From Inmirania thermothiophila (GTDB lineage: Bacteria > Pseudomonadota > Gammaproteobacteria > DSM-100275): a stretch of 64,000 nucleotides of DNA. Shown here piece after piece: positions 49,471 through 56,624 of the stretch; within the stretch, counting starts at the first letter, position 1; the number at the start of each line of letters is the position of its first letter. The notes under the pieces are model-generated. The model was not told the origin of the DNA. It did no database searches and saw only the letters and a program-made list of their open reading frames with translations. The DNA lies in assembly GCF_003751635.1 (NCBI RefSeq), contig NZ_RJVI01000002.1, forward strand, positions 186,001-250,000, given 5' to 3'. The position numbers and the translations under genes are program-made.

Positions 49471-50205
49471 TTACCGGCTCTGCTCCAGCGCCGCCGCCCA
49501 GGGCGCCAGGTGGCGCCGCTCGCGGGCGTCGTCCACCTGGTTGCGGGTGGGGCTGAAGAAGACGCCCGGGGCATGCAGGAGCTTGCTGAAGGGGAAGACG
49601 GCCATCAGCACCAGGACCAGCAGCAGATGCGCCATCACCAGCGGATCGTGCGGGATGGGCTGCGGGTCGAGGCGCAGCAGGCCGAGGACGAAGGCCTTGA
49701 AGGCGACGATGTCGGTCCGGGCGGCGAAGCGGGTGGCGGCGCCGGTGAGGCCGATCGCCACCAGCAGCGCCAGGATGAGGTGGTCGCTCGGCCCGGTGAT
49801 GTAGCGCACACGCTCCACCGCAAGGCGCCGGATCCAGAGGCCGGCCAGCCCCGCGAGCATGGCCAGCCCCGCATACTTGCCGAAGGGCTGGATCAGGACC
49901 ACCCAGCCCCAGACGGGCTCGGTGAAGTAGCGCAGGTGCCGCGCAAGGACCAGCGCCAGGGCGGCGTGAAACACCCAGCCGAAGAGCCAGGTCCACTTCT
50001 GGCCCTTGAAGAGGCTCTCGAAGAGGACCACCTCGCGCGCCATGCGCGCCACCACACCGGCGCGGCTGGTGGGCGCCGGCATGGTGGGGATCTTGAGCGG
50101 CGCGGGGACGCGGGCGTAGCGGTAGATCCGCCAGGCGAGCCCACCCAGGAAGAGGAGGGTGGCGGCGTAGGACAGGATCACGAACAGAAGGTCCACGGCA
50201 CCCAT
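49471..50205 (-). CDS. dsrM: DsrM, NarI-like cytochrome b subunit
   Basis: A 244-residue membrane protein with five or six hydrophobic helices, in the NarI family. Histidines in FHAALALVLARHLRYF and in MAHLLLVLVLMAVFPFSKLLH are likely axial ligands of heme b. It anchors DsrK and links it to the quinone pool. It lies 88 bp after dsrC, the longest gap within the dsrCMKLJOPNR part, and that gap carries a strong hairpin. Confidence 0.95.
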   Translation of the reverse strand: MGAVDLLFVILSYAATLLFLGGLAWRIYRYARVPAPLKIPTMPAPTSRAGVVARMAREVVLFESLFKGQKWTWLFGWVFHAALALVLARHLRYFTEPVWGWVVLIQPFGKYAGLAMLAGLAGLWIRRLAVERVRYITGPSDHLILALLVAIGLTGAATRFAARTDIVAFKAFVLGLLRLDPQPIPHDPLVMAHLLLVLVLMAVFPFSKLLHAPGVFFSPTRNQVDDARERRHLAPWAAALEQSR

Positions 50206-50225
50206 GCGCGCGCTCCCGTGCTCCG

Positions 50226-50258
50226 GTGCGGCGGGGCGCCGGGGGCACCCCGCCGCAC
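50226..50258 (-). terminator. hairpin between dsrC and dsrM
   Basis: GTGCGGCGGGG (50226-50236) and CCCCGCCGCAC (50248-50258) form a perfect 11-bp stem with an 11-base loop. There is no T-run. It may act as a partial terminator or as a 3' stabiliser of the upstream dsrABEFHC messenger. Confidence 0.5.
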
Positions 50259-50293
50259 GATGGCCCGAAACCGATCCCGCCGGGGGACCGGGC

Positions 50294-50626
50294 TCAGATG
50301 CAGCCGGTCGGCTTGGGCAGGCCGGCGATCTTGCAGGCCTGCTTGGCCGGGCCGTAGGGGAACAGCTCGTAGAGGTACTTGCTGTTGCCCTTGTCGGGGC
50401 CGAGCTTCTTGCCGATGGCCTTGGTGAGGACGCGGATCGCCGGCGCGATCTGGTACTCCTCGTAGTACTCGCGCAGGAAGTTGATCACCTCCCAGTGGGC
50501 GTCGGTCAGCTCGATGCCCTCGTCCGCGGCCAGCTTCTTGGCCACGTCCTCGTTCCAGTCCGACAGGTTGACGATGTAGCCCTCCTCGTCGGTCTCGATG
50601 ACCTTGCCGTTGACCTCGATCGCCAT
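50294..50626 (-). CDS. dsrC: DsrC, sulfur carrier / DsrAB partner
   Basis: A 110-residue DsrC/TusE-family protein. The flexible C-terminal arm KQACKIAGLPKPTGCI carries both redox cysteines, Cys98 and the penultimate Cys109, ten residues apart as required for a true DsrC. These form the DsrC trisulfide that links DsrAB to DsrMKJOP and accept sulfur from DsrEFH. The protein is complete and typical in length. It lies 43 bp after dsrH and has AGGAG upstream of the ATG. Confidence 0.97.
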   Translation of the reverse strand: MAIEVNGKVIETDEEGYIVNLSDWNEDVAKKLAADEGIELTDAHWEVINFLREYYEEYQIAPAIRVLTKAIGKKLGPDKGNSKYLYELFPYGPAKQACKIAGLPKPTGCI

Positions 50627-50669
50627 GGTGCTCTCTCCTCTCGCTCGTCGTCTCGGGTTGAAGAAGCCT

Positions 50670-50975
50670 TCACAGCCAGGCCTGGAAGGCGTCGTGCTCG
50701 GCCACCAGGTCCACGAAGCCGCCGTAGTCGACGCGCTCGATGCCCTCGATGACCCGATCGGCGACGCCGCGCGCCTCCAGGTCGGGCTCCAGCACGCAGA
50801 TGCGGAACTCCTGCATCGCCTGGCGGATGCGGTCGCTGACGCGGGTGCCCTCGAGGGCGGCGTAGACCCCGTCCTCGATGAGCAGGATGGTGCTGCCCTT
50901 CTTGGCCAGGCGCAGGCAGGAGTCGAGGGTGTTGCGCTCGAAGGGCGACTTGTTCACGGTGTGCAGCATCGGCAT
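50670..50975 (-). CDS. dsrH: DsrH sulfurtransferase subunit
   Basis: A 101-residue member of the DsrH/TusB family and subunit of the DsrE2F2H2 hexamer. The conserved Cys20 (NTLDSCLRL) matches the position known in A. vinosum DsrH. STILLIEDGVYAAL is the family core. The complex hands persulfide sulfur to DsrC. It follows dsrF by 13 bp. Confidence 0.95.
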   Translation of the reverse strand: MPMLHTVNKSPFERNTLDSCLRLAKKGSTILLIEDGVYAALEGTRVSDRIRQAMQEFRICVLEPDLEARGVADRVIEGIERVDYGGFVDLVAEHDAFQAWL

Positions 50976-50988
50976 GGCATCCCCCGCC

Positions 50989-51396
50989 TCAGAAGCTCAG
51001 GACCACGTCCTGCTGCTCCATGAGCTCGCGCAGCTCCTCGGAGCTCAGGACCTCGACCGGGACCAGCAGGTCCTCCTCGGTCAGCCCCCGGGCCTCCAGC
51101 GACTCGCGCTCGACGTAGAGCTTCTCGATGTCGTAGCCCTCGAGGGCGCGGTAGGTGGGGGAGAAGTTCTTGACGTCGATGCCCTTGGTGTTCTGCCCCT
51201 TCTTGAGCTGGTAGACGCCGTCGTCGACGAAGACGAGGCTGACGTCCTGGTCGAAGGCGGCCGCGATCAGGACCACCTCCAGGGCCTCGAGGGCATAGAT
51301 GGTGCCGTAGGGGGCCTTGCGGTTGACGTACATGAACCGCTTGACCTTGCCCCCCACCTCCTCCTCGAAGTCCACGCCGCCCGTGGTCTCCACCAT
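50989..51396 (-). CDS. dsrF: DsrF sulfurtransferase subunit
   Basis: A 135-residue DsrF/TusC-family subunit. The core YGTIYALEALEVVLIAAAFDQDVSLVFVDDGVYQL is typical. It has no cysteine, as expected, because the active cysteines of the DsrEFH hexamer reside in DsrE and DsrH. It lies between dsrE (12-bp gap) and dsrH (13-bp gap). Confidence 0.95.
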   Translation of the reverse strand: MVETTGGVDFEEEVGGKVKRFMYVNRKAPYGTIYALEALEVVLIAAAFDQDVSLVFVDDGVYQLKKGQNTKGIDVKNFSPTYRALEGYDIEKLYVERESLEARGLTEEDLLVPVEVLSSEELRELMEQQDVVLSF

Positions 51397-51408
51397 CGGT
51401 GATCCTCC

Positions 51409-51768
51409 TCAGTCCCCGAACACCACCAGGCGGTCGGCCTGGATCCCGGACTCGATGAGCTGGCCGAGGCCCGAGATGCGGAAGCGCGGGGCGAGGTTCT
51501 CCTCGACCAGCCCCCGGCGCAGGCCCGCGGCGACGCAGACCACGAGGTCGATGTCGTGCTCCTCGGCGAGCTTGATCCAGCGGTTGACGATGTGACGGTC
51601 GTCCTGCGGCGGCTCGGTGAGCTTGGACGCGTTGTGGACGCCGTCGTGGTAGAAGAACACGCGGTGGATCCGGTGCCCCTTGGCCAGCGCCGCCTTGCAG
51701 AACTGGTAGGCGGTGTCGGCGGCCTGATGCTGATAGGGGCCCTCGTTGACGAGGATGCCGAACTTCAT
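51409..51768 (-). CDS. dsrE: DsrE, active-site sulfurtransferase subunit
   Basis: A 119-residue DsrE/TusD-family protein. The active Cys78 lies in DLVVCVAAGLRRGL, the same position as the essential cysteine of A. vinosum DsrE, which binds the persulfide sulfur passed to DsrC. The start FGILVNEGPYQHQAADTAYQF is characteristic. It is separated from dsrB by 57 bp that contain a long palindrome. Confidence 0.96.
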   Translation of the reverse strand: MKFGILVNEGPYQHQAADTAYQFCKAALAKGHRIHRVFFYHDGVHNASKLTEPPQDDRHIVNRWIKLAEEHDIDLVVCVAAGLRRGLVEENLAPRFRISGLGQLIESGIQADRLVVFGD

Positions 51769-51793
51769 CCGATTCCCCTCACCCCTCGTTGCG

Positions 51794-51817
51794 GGGGCCG
51801 GCCCGCGGGCCGGCCCC
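51794..51817 (-). terminator. palindrome between dsrB and dsrE
   Basis: A 24-base perfect palindrome: GGGGCCGGCCCG (51794-51805) followed by its own complement (51806-51817). As RNA it could form a stem of ten or more G-C pairs. With no T-run it may serve as an attenuator, an mRNA-end stabiliser for dsrAB, or an RNase stop. Confidence 0.5.
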
Positions 51818-51825
51818 GCGTGCGG

Positions 51826-52905
51826 TCAGAAGCGCAGGTGCGCCGAGGCGTTGAGGCTCGCCCGCGCGCCGCGCCAGTCGTCGATGTGGTACTTGGTGAA
51901 CGGCAGGCCGGTGAGCTCGAAGAAGCGCGGCCAGCCGATGCGCTCGATCCACTCGCCCATGCGCTCCCAGTCGCGCGCATCCTCCTTGTAGGCGCGGAGG
52001 ATCTTCTTCACCACCTCGGCGACCTCCGGCCAGCGCGGCGGATTGTTGGGCAGGTCCGCCGCCACCAGCTTGTGGAAGGTGGGCTTGCTGCGGGCGTTGG
52101 AGTTCTTGCCGCCCACCCAGACCGCGAGCTTGGTGTGCACGGGGTCGTTGATCTGCATCGGCGGGCAGGGCGGGAAGCAGGCGCCGCAGCAGACGCACTT
52201 CTTCTCGTCCACCTCCAGCGAGGGCTTGCCGTTGACCAGCGCCGGGCGGATCGCCGCCACCGGGCAGCGGGCCACCACCGCCGGGCGCTCGCAGACGTTG
52301 GCCACGAGGTCGTGGTTGATCCGCGGCGGCTTGGTGTGCTGGACGTTGATGGCGATGTCGCCCTGGCCGCCGCAGTTGATCTCGCAGCAGGAGGTGGTGA
52401 TGCGCACGCGGTTGGGCATCTCCTCGCGGATGAACTCCTCGTAGAGCTCGTCCATGAGGGCCTTGACGACGCCGGAGGCGTCGGTGCCCGGGATGTCGCA
52501 GTGGAGCCAGCCCTGGGTGTGGGCGATCATGGACACCGAGTTGCCGGTGCCGCCCACGGGGAAGCCCTCGGCCTCCAGCTTCTCGATGAGGGGCTGGACC
52601 TTGGCCTCGTCGCTCACCAAGAACTCGATGTTGCTGCGGATGGTGAAGCGGACGTAGCCCTCGGCGTACTCGTCGGCGATGTCGCACAGCTTGCGGATGG
52701 TGTGGACGTCCATCTGCCGCTGCGTGCCGGCGCGCACGGTCCAGATCTCGTCGCCGCTCTCGGCGACGTGATGGAGGACGCCCGGCCGCGGGCGTTCGTG
52801 CCACTTCCACTTGCCGTAGTTCTTCTTCATCACCGGGTGGAGGAAGGGCATCACGTCGACGACGCCGCTCTCCACCGGCGGACGGGGTTTTGCTGCCTCG
52901 GCCAT
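51826..52905 (-). CDS. dsrB: dissimilatory sulfite reductase subunit beta
   Basis: A 359-residue siroheme/Fe-S protein, beta subunit of DsrAB. The siroheme-[4Fe-4S] region is TTSCCEINCGGQGDIAINVQ, and the inserted ferredoxin domain has CVCCGACFPPCPPMQI plus RCPVAAIRP. In this operon DsrAB works in the oxidative direction, taking sulfane sulfur from DsrC to sulfite. The coding end is at 51826, and the ATG is 45 bp after dsrA. Length matches known DsrB (about 357). Confidence 0.97.
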   Translation of the reverse strand: MAEAAKPRPPVESGVVDVMPFLHPVMKKNYGKWKWHERPRPGVLHHVAESGDEIWTVRAGTQRQMDVHTIRKLCDIADEYAEGYVRFTIRSNIEFLVSDEAKVQPLIEKLEAEGFPVGGTGNSVSMIAHTQGWLHCDIPGTDASGVVKALMDELYEEFIREEMPNRVRITTSCCEINCGGQGDIAINVQHTKPPRINHDLVANVCERPAVVARCPVAAIRPALVNGKPSLEVDEKKCVCCGACFPPCPPMQINDPVHTKLAVWVGGKNSNARSKPTFHKLVAADLPNNPPRWPEVAEVVKKILRAYKEDARDWERMGEWIERIGWPRFFELTGLPFTKYHIDDWRGARASLNASAHLRF

Positions 52906-52950
52906 GGATCGATCTCCCGTGACGTCGCTGTTGCTGACCCCGGTGCGGCC

Positions 52951-54201
52951 TCAGCCGGCGGCCTTGGCCTTGCGCTCCTCCCACTTCTTCGCCTCCTCGG
53001 CCCAGCCGTCGAGGCGCACGTAGGGGTTGGTGCGGGGGTGGTTGATCATGTTCGGATCCGGGTCGACCCCGACCCCCTCGAGGAAGTTGGCGAGCCCGAT
53101 GCGCTCGATCATCTCGCCGGTGCGCTCGTGCTCGAGGGCGTTCTCGGCGAAGAACTCGATGACGCGGCCGGCGAACTCCTCGAGGCGCTGCCAGTCCTCC
53201 TCGGTCTCCAGCTTCATGAAGGGGATGATGACCGTGCCCATGAGGTCGCCGATCTTGAGCGTGCGCTTGCCGCCGATGAGGATCGTGACGCCGCGGTCCT
53301 TGCCCGGGGAGAGGGCCTTGGTCATGACGTTGATGCAGTGCATGCAGCGCACGCAGTCCTTGTTGCGGATCTCGAGGGTGTCGTCGTCGCGCAGGCTGAT
53401 GGCCTTGGTGGGGCAGCGGTTGACGACGTTGTCGATGACGTACTGCCGCCCCTTGGAGGCGATGTAGTTCTTGACCTCGGCCTGGTCGATCTGGATGTCG
53501 TCGCGCCAGGTGCCGATGACGGCGAAGTCCGAGCGCTGGATCGAGTTCATGCAGTCGTTGGGGCAGCCCGAGAACTTGAACTTGAACTTGTAGGGCAGGC
53601 TCGGGCGGTGCATGTCGTCGAGGAAGGCGTTGATGAGCTGCCGGTTGGCGCGGTGGGTGTCGTAGCAGGCCTGCTCGCAGCGCGCCGGGCCGACGCAGGA
53701 CATGCCGGTGCGCAGGGCCGGGCCCGCACCGCCCAGGTCGAAGCCCATCTCGTTGATGGCGTCGAAGGCCTTCTGCACGTTCTCCGTGCGGCAGCCCTGG
53801 AACATGATGTCGCCGGTCTGGCCGTGCAGGGCGATGAGGCCGGAGCCGTACTGCTCCCAGATGTCGCAGAACTTGCGCAGGGTGGCGGTGTCGTAGTGCC
53901 AGCCCGGCGGGGGCATCACGCGCAGGGTGTGGAACTCGGCCGCCTCCGGGAACTTGGGCTTGCCGTTCTCGTCGAGGAGCTCGGTGAAGCGGGGGATGAC
54001 GCCGCCGCCGTAGCCGAAGACGCCCACGGTGCCCCCCTTCCAGTAGCCGAGCCGGGTCTCGTAGGAGGTCTCGAGCTGGCCCAGCAGGTCGACCATCATG
54101 TCGTTGTTCTGGGCGAGACGCTTGAGGCCCTTGACGAAGCTGGGCCAGGGTCCCTTCTCGAGCTCGTCGAGCAGCGGCGTCGGATGCATCGGCTTGGCCA
54201 T
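52951..54201 (-). CDS. dsrA: dissimilatory sulfite reductase subunit alpha
   Basis: A 416-residue alpha subunit of DsrAB. The cluster-binding cysteines are in QGCRTENVQ, MSCVGPARCEQACYDTHRA and SGCPNDCMNS, and the ferredoxin domain has RCPTKAIS and CVRCMHCINVM. It is the first gene of the dsr operon, which runs leftward for 12 kb. GAGGAAGAGGAGAG is just upstream of the ATG, an adequate ribosome-binding site. The upstream 415 bp are non-coding. Confidence 0.98.
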   Translation of the reverse strand: MAKPMHPTPLLDELEKGPWPSFVKGLKRLAQNNDMMVDLLGQLETSYETRLGYWKGGTVGVFGYGGGVIPRFTELLDENGKPKFPEAAEFHTLRVMPPPGWHYDTATLRKFCDIWEQYGSGLIALHGQTGDIMFQGCRTENVQKAFDAINEMGFDLGGAGPALRTGMSCVGPARCEQACYDTHRANRQLINAFLDDMHRPSLPYKFKFKFSGCPNDCMNSIQRSDFAVIGTWRDDIQIDQAEVKNYIASKGRQYVIDNVVNRCPTKAISLRDDDTLEIRNKDCVRCMHCINVMTKALSPGKDRGVTILIGGKRTLKIGDLMGTVIIPFMKLETEEDWQRLEEFAGRVIEFFAENALEHERTGEMIERIGLANFLEGVGVDPDPNMINHPRTNPYVRLDGWAEEAKKWEERKAKAAG

Positions 54202-54616
54202 CGCGCTCTCTCCTCTTCCTCTTCGCTGCGCCGGCGCCTCCCCCGAACCGGCAAGGCAGCTAAAGGTTTAGAATATGCTGAAATGCTCTCCGGCTACGAT
54301 AATCAGCGTGCCGGGTGGAGACCATGCCCCCGAAGGGGTAACGGGTTTCGATCCGGACTATCCCGTTCGGGATAGATCCGGGCTAATACCCGAGGGTGAT
54401 GGTCAACATCGGCCCCGTGGGTCATCCTAGGCGCCTCCGAGGGTGGGGCGTATCCCGCCGATGGGGGGTCGGCACCGCCCGGGTGGGATAGGGGGGCGGG
54501 GCGCCTATACTGGGGGGCGGCGACCCCCGGCGGAGGGACGGCGTGAGGCACGAGAAAGGCGGCGTGATCGCGCGCACGGGGCGAGCGGCAACGCCACCGG
54601 CTACAGGGGTGCACCC
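54202..54616. other. 415-bp intergenic region between dsrA and the divergent 71-residue gene
   Basis: This stretch should hold the promoters of dsrA (-) and of the right-hand operon (+). It includes a relatively AT-rich patch at 54260-54305 that could carry the dsrA promoter (TATTCT on the minus strand near 54276), though I find no convincing -35. It also holds repeated TATCCCG/CGGGATA motifs (54359-54374, 54451-54457, 54485-54490) and a possible -10 TATACT at 54506-54511 for the plus strand. A hairpin GGGGG/CCCCC lies at about 54513-54528. No convincing gene is seen in it. Confidence 0.6.
54350..54383. promoter_or_regulatory. palindrome flanked by direct repeats, possible dsr operator
   Basis: TATCCCG (54359-54365), TT, CGGGATA (54368-54374) is a perfect 7-bp-arm palindrome. 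It is flanked by GATCCGGAC (54350-54358) and GATCCGGGC (54375-54383), a near-perfect direct repeat. It lies about 150-180 bp before the dsrA ATG, a plausible activator or repressor site. Half-sites recur at 54451 and 54485. Confidence 0.5.
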
Positions 54617-54832
54617 GTGAGCGCGGAGCAGGAGATCCGGGACCTCGGGCGGCTGCAGGCGCCGTACGGGCGCGAGGTGCAGGTGCGCGAGCTGGTCTAC
54701 GACAACGGCTTCCGGATGCTGCGCCTGATCATCCGGGAGGGGCGGCGCTTCACCACGGTGGATCTCGACCCGGTCTCGGCCCGGGCGTGGGCGGCGCTGC
54801 TGCAGCGCTGGACGGAGGCGCAGCCGAAGTGA
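54617..54832 (+). CDS. small uncharacterised dsr-adjacent protein
   Basis: A 71-residue soluble protein from GTG 54617. The sequence DLGRLQAPYGREVQVRELVYDNGFRML starts near residue 8 and RRFTTVDLDPVSARAWAALL ends it, suggesting a three-stranded sheet with a C-terminal helix. I do not know its function; small proteins of this kind occur in other sulfur oxidizers as far as I recall, but I cannot verify that here. It is the first gene of the operon divergent from dsrA, and its stop overlaps the start of the Cas6-like gene by 4 bp. Confidence 0.65.
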   Translation: MSAEQEIRDLGRLQAPYGREVQVRELVYDNGFRMLRLIIREGRRFTTVDLDPVSARAWAALLQRWTEAQPK

Positions 54833-55527
54833 GCGGGGAGGAGCTCTTCTGGGCCGAGGAGGCGCCGCCCCAGGCGGCCCCGGCGGCGAGCACGCGCGCC
54901 CTCGACCTGCTCTTCGCCCTCGAGGGGCGGATGCTGCCGGTGGACCACGCACTCGCCCTGGGACGGGCGCTGCGCGAGGCCTGTCCGGCGCTCGCGGACG
55001 ACCCCCTCGCCGGGCCCCATCTGATCCATCCGGCGGCCTCGGGCAACGGCTGGACGAGCCCCCAGGACGGGGGCGTGGAGTGGATCTACCTGCCGCGCCG
55101 GGCGCGCCTGAGGCTGCGGGTGTCGGCGGCGACGCGCACCGCGGCCGAGGGGCTCGCGGGTCGCCGGCTGACGCTTTGCGGCCATGCGGTGCGGCTCGGG
55201 CGGGTCGAGGCCCGGCCCCTGCGTCCGGCCCGCACCCTCTACTGCCGCTACCTCGCCACCGCGGCCGCGGACGAGCCGGCCTTCCTCCGCGAGGCGGCGG
55301 CGCGGCTCGCGGGCATGGGCATCCGGCCGCGGCGCATGCTGGGCGGGCGCGAGCATGCCTTCACGGGCCCGGAGGGGGCGGTGGCGGCGCGCAGCCTGCT
55401 CGTCACCGACCTCGCTCCGGAGGCGTCCCTGCGGCTTCAGGAGGAGGGGCTGGGACCGCTGCGCGCCTACGGCTTCGGCCTCTTCCTGCCCTACAAGGAG
55501 GTGGGCGGGGGCGGGGCCGAGGGCTGA
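54829..55527 (+). CDS. Cas6/Cmx6-like RAMP protein (no CRISPR array present)
   Basis: A 232-residue protein resembling the MYXAN-type Cas6 variant (Cmx6). Shared features are LEGRMLPVDHALAL near residues 31-44 with a candidate catalytic His40, HLIHPAASGNGW (64-75), RRARLRLRV, LTLCGHAVRLG followed by RPARTLYCRYLA (132-143), and the RAMP glycine-rich end GLGPLRAYGFGLFLPYK (207-223). Cas6 enzymes cut CRISPR repeat RNA. No repeat array or other cas gene is in the window, and it is coupled to a dsr-adjacent small gene, so it probably has another RNA-binding or processing job. It overlaps the convergent Sfum_1244 gene by 37 bp. Confidence 0.72.
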   Translation: MSGEELFWAEEAPPQAAPAASTRALDLLFALEGRMLPVDHALALGRALREACPALADDPLAGPHLIHPAASGNGWTSPQDGGVEWIYLPRRARLRLRVSAATRTAAEGLAGRRLTLCGHAVRLGRVEARPLRPARTLYCRYLATAAADEPAFLREAAARLAGMGIRPRRMLGGREHAFTGPEGAVAARSLLVTDLAPEASLRLQEEGLGPLRAYGFGLFLPYKEVGGGGAEG

Positions 55528-56564
55528 GGGGCCGGCAGCCGCAGGGCGGCGAGGGCGGCGGGTCCGCGAAGGTGCGAGGCGAGCGCGGAGGCGGGCTCGG
55601 CGAGGAGCCCTCTGGCCGTGGCCAGCCAGTGTGCCCGTCCCGCGGCGGCGGCCTCGTGCAGGGGGCGCCAGTCGCCGGGGTCGGCGAGCCAGCGCCGGTA
55701 GGCGGCCTCGAACCGCGCGAAGAGCGTGCGCCGTGGCCCCTCGAGACGCGCCGCGTAGAGGTGCAGGTGGAGGGGGCGGCGGTCCCCGATCAGCACCGGA
55801 AGCACCCGCAGGCAGTCGGCGAGGAGGTCGCGCACCGCGCGCAGGACGTGCTCGGCGGGGGTGCCGGCGAGGGCCGCGAGATGCGCCTCCCAACCCGGCC
55901 CCAGAAGCCGTCCCGCCGCCGCCTCGCCCAGCTCGTGCAGCAGCGCGAGCTCCTCCTGGGCCTCGGCGAGGGTCGCGAGGGCGTCCCCCGACCCCGCCGC
56001 CGCCGCGGCCCGCGCCATGGGGGTCGCCGCCGGCCGCCGCCCGGCCAGGCCCAGCTCGTCCCACACCATGGCGCGGATCTGCTCGCGGCGCAGGAAGACG
56101 TAGCCGGAGCGGGTCATGGCGGGGGCGCCGGCGACGTCCCGGGCGTGCTCGCGCCCCAGGCGCAGGATGCGCAGCCCCTCGCGCGCCTCGGCCGCGTCCA
56201 GCTCCGCGAGGAGGAAGCTCGGCTTGCCGCCGACGCCGACCCCGGCGGCATAGGCGAGGCCGGTGGCGGCGAGGCGGCGGTTGGCGGTCTCGATGTCGAA
56301 GGGGTCCACCGGCCCGCCGAGGGGCAGGGGGCGGTAGTCCTTCCCGGCGAGCCGCGCCCAGCGCCGCTCCTGGGCCTCGATCCAGGCGCCCACCTCGTCG
56401 CCCGGCAGCGGGTCGGCGAGGGCACGGCCGTGCGCCCAGCGATACTGGGCGCGCATGCGCAGCAGATAGGTGCAGATGGAGGCGTCGCGCGCGTGGCGCG
56501 CGTCGGAGACGTCGCAGTTGTGCTGCACCGTGCGGCGCAGGGTGTCGAGATCGATGGCGGCCAA
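55491..56564 (-). CDS. Sfum_1244-family protein
   Basis: A 357-residue soluble, mainly helical protein. The N-terminus LRRTVQHNCDVSDARHARD, then ICTYLLRMRAQYRWAHG matches my memory of the Sfum_1244 family, named from a Syntrophobacter gene and of unknown function. A MTRSGYVFLRREQIR segment lies near residue 155. The best start in frame is TTG 56564, without a Shine-Dalgarno; an AT-rich stretch (56570-56605) immediately upstream could hold the promoter, so the mRNA may be nearly leaderless. It faces the Cas6-like gene tail to tail and the next gene head to head. Confidence 0.7.
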   Translation of the reverse strand: MAAIDLDTLRRTVQHNCDVSDARHARDASICTYLLRMRAQYRWAHGRALADPLPGDEVGAWIEAQERRWARLAGKDYRPLPLGGPVDPFDIETANRRLAATGLAYAAGVGVGGKPSFLLAELDAAEAREGLRILRLGREHARDVAGAPAMTRSGYVFLRREQIRAMVWDELGLAGRRPAATPMARAAAAAGSGDALATLAEAQEELALLHELGEAAAGRLLGPGWEAHLAALAGTPAEHVLRAVRDLLADCLRVLPVLIGDRRPLHLHLYAARLEGPRRTLFARFEAAYRRWLADPGDWRPLHEAAAAGRAHWLATARGLLAEPASALASHLRGPAALAALRLPAPQPSAPPPPTSL

Positions 56565-56624
56565 GCGTTCAGCACATGGTAATATGATCAAAATGATAGC
56601 AGCCCGCGGGGACGGAGGTGGGGC

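Noticed and set aside
54443-54616. N-terminal extension of the 71-residue protein
   Set aside because: The frame is open from an ATG at 54443, but the extra 58 residues are Arg/Gly-rich without structure and contain the putative control elements; GTG 54617 fits the conserved-looking part.
54829-55527. A CRISPR-Cas locus suggested by the Cas6-like gene
   Set aside because: I scanned the flanks for regularly spaced repeats of 25-40 bp and other cas genes and saw none.
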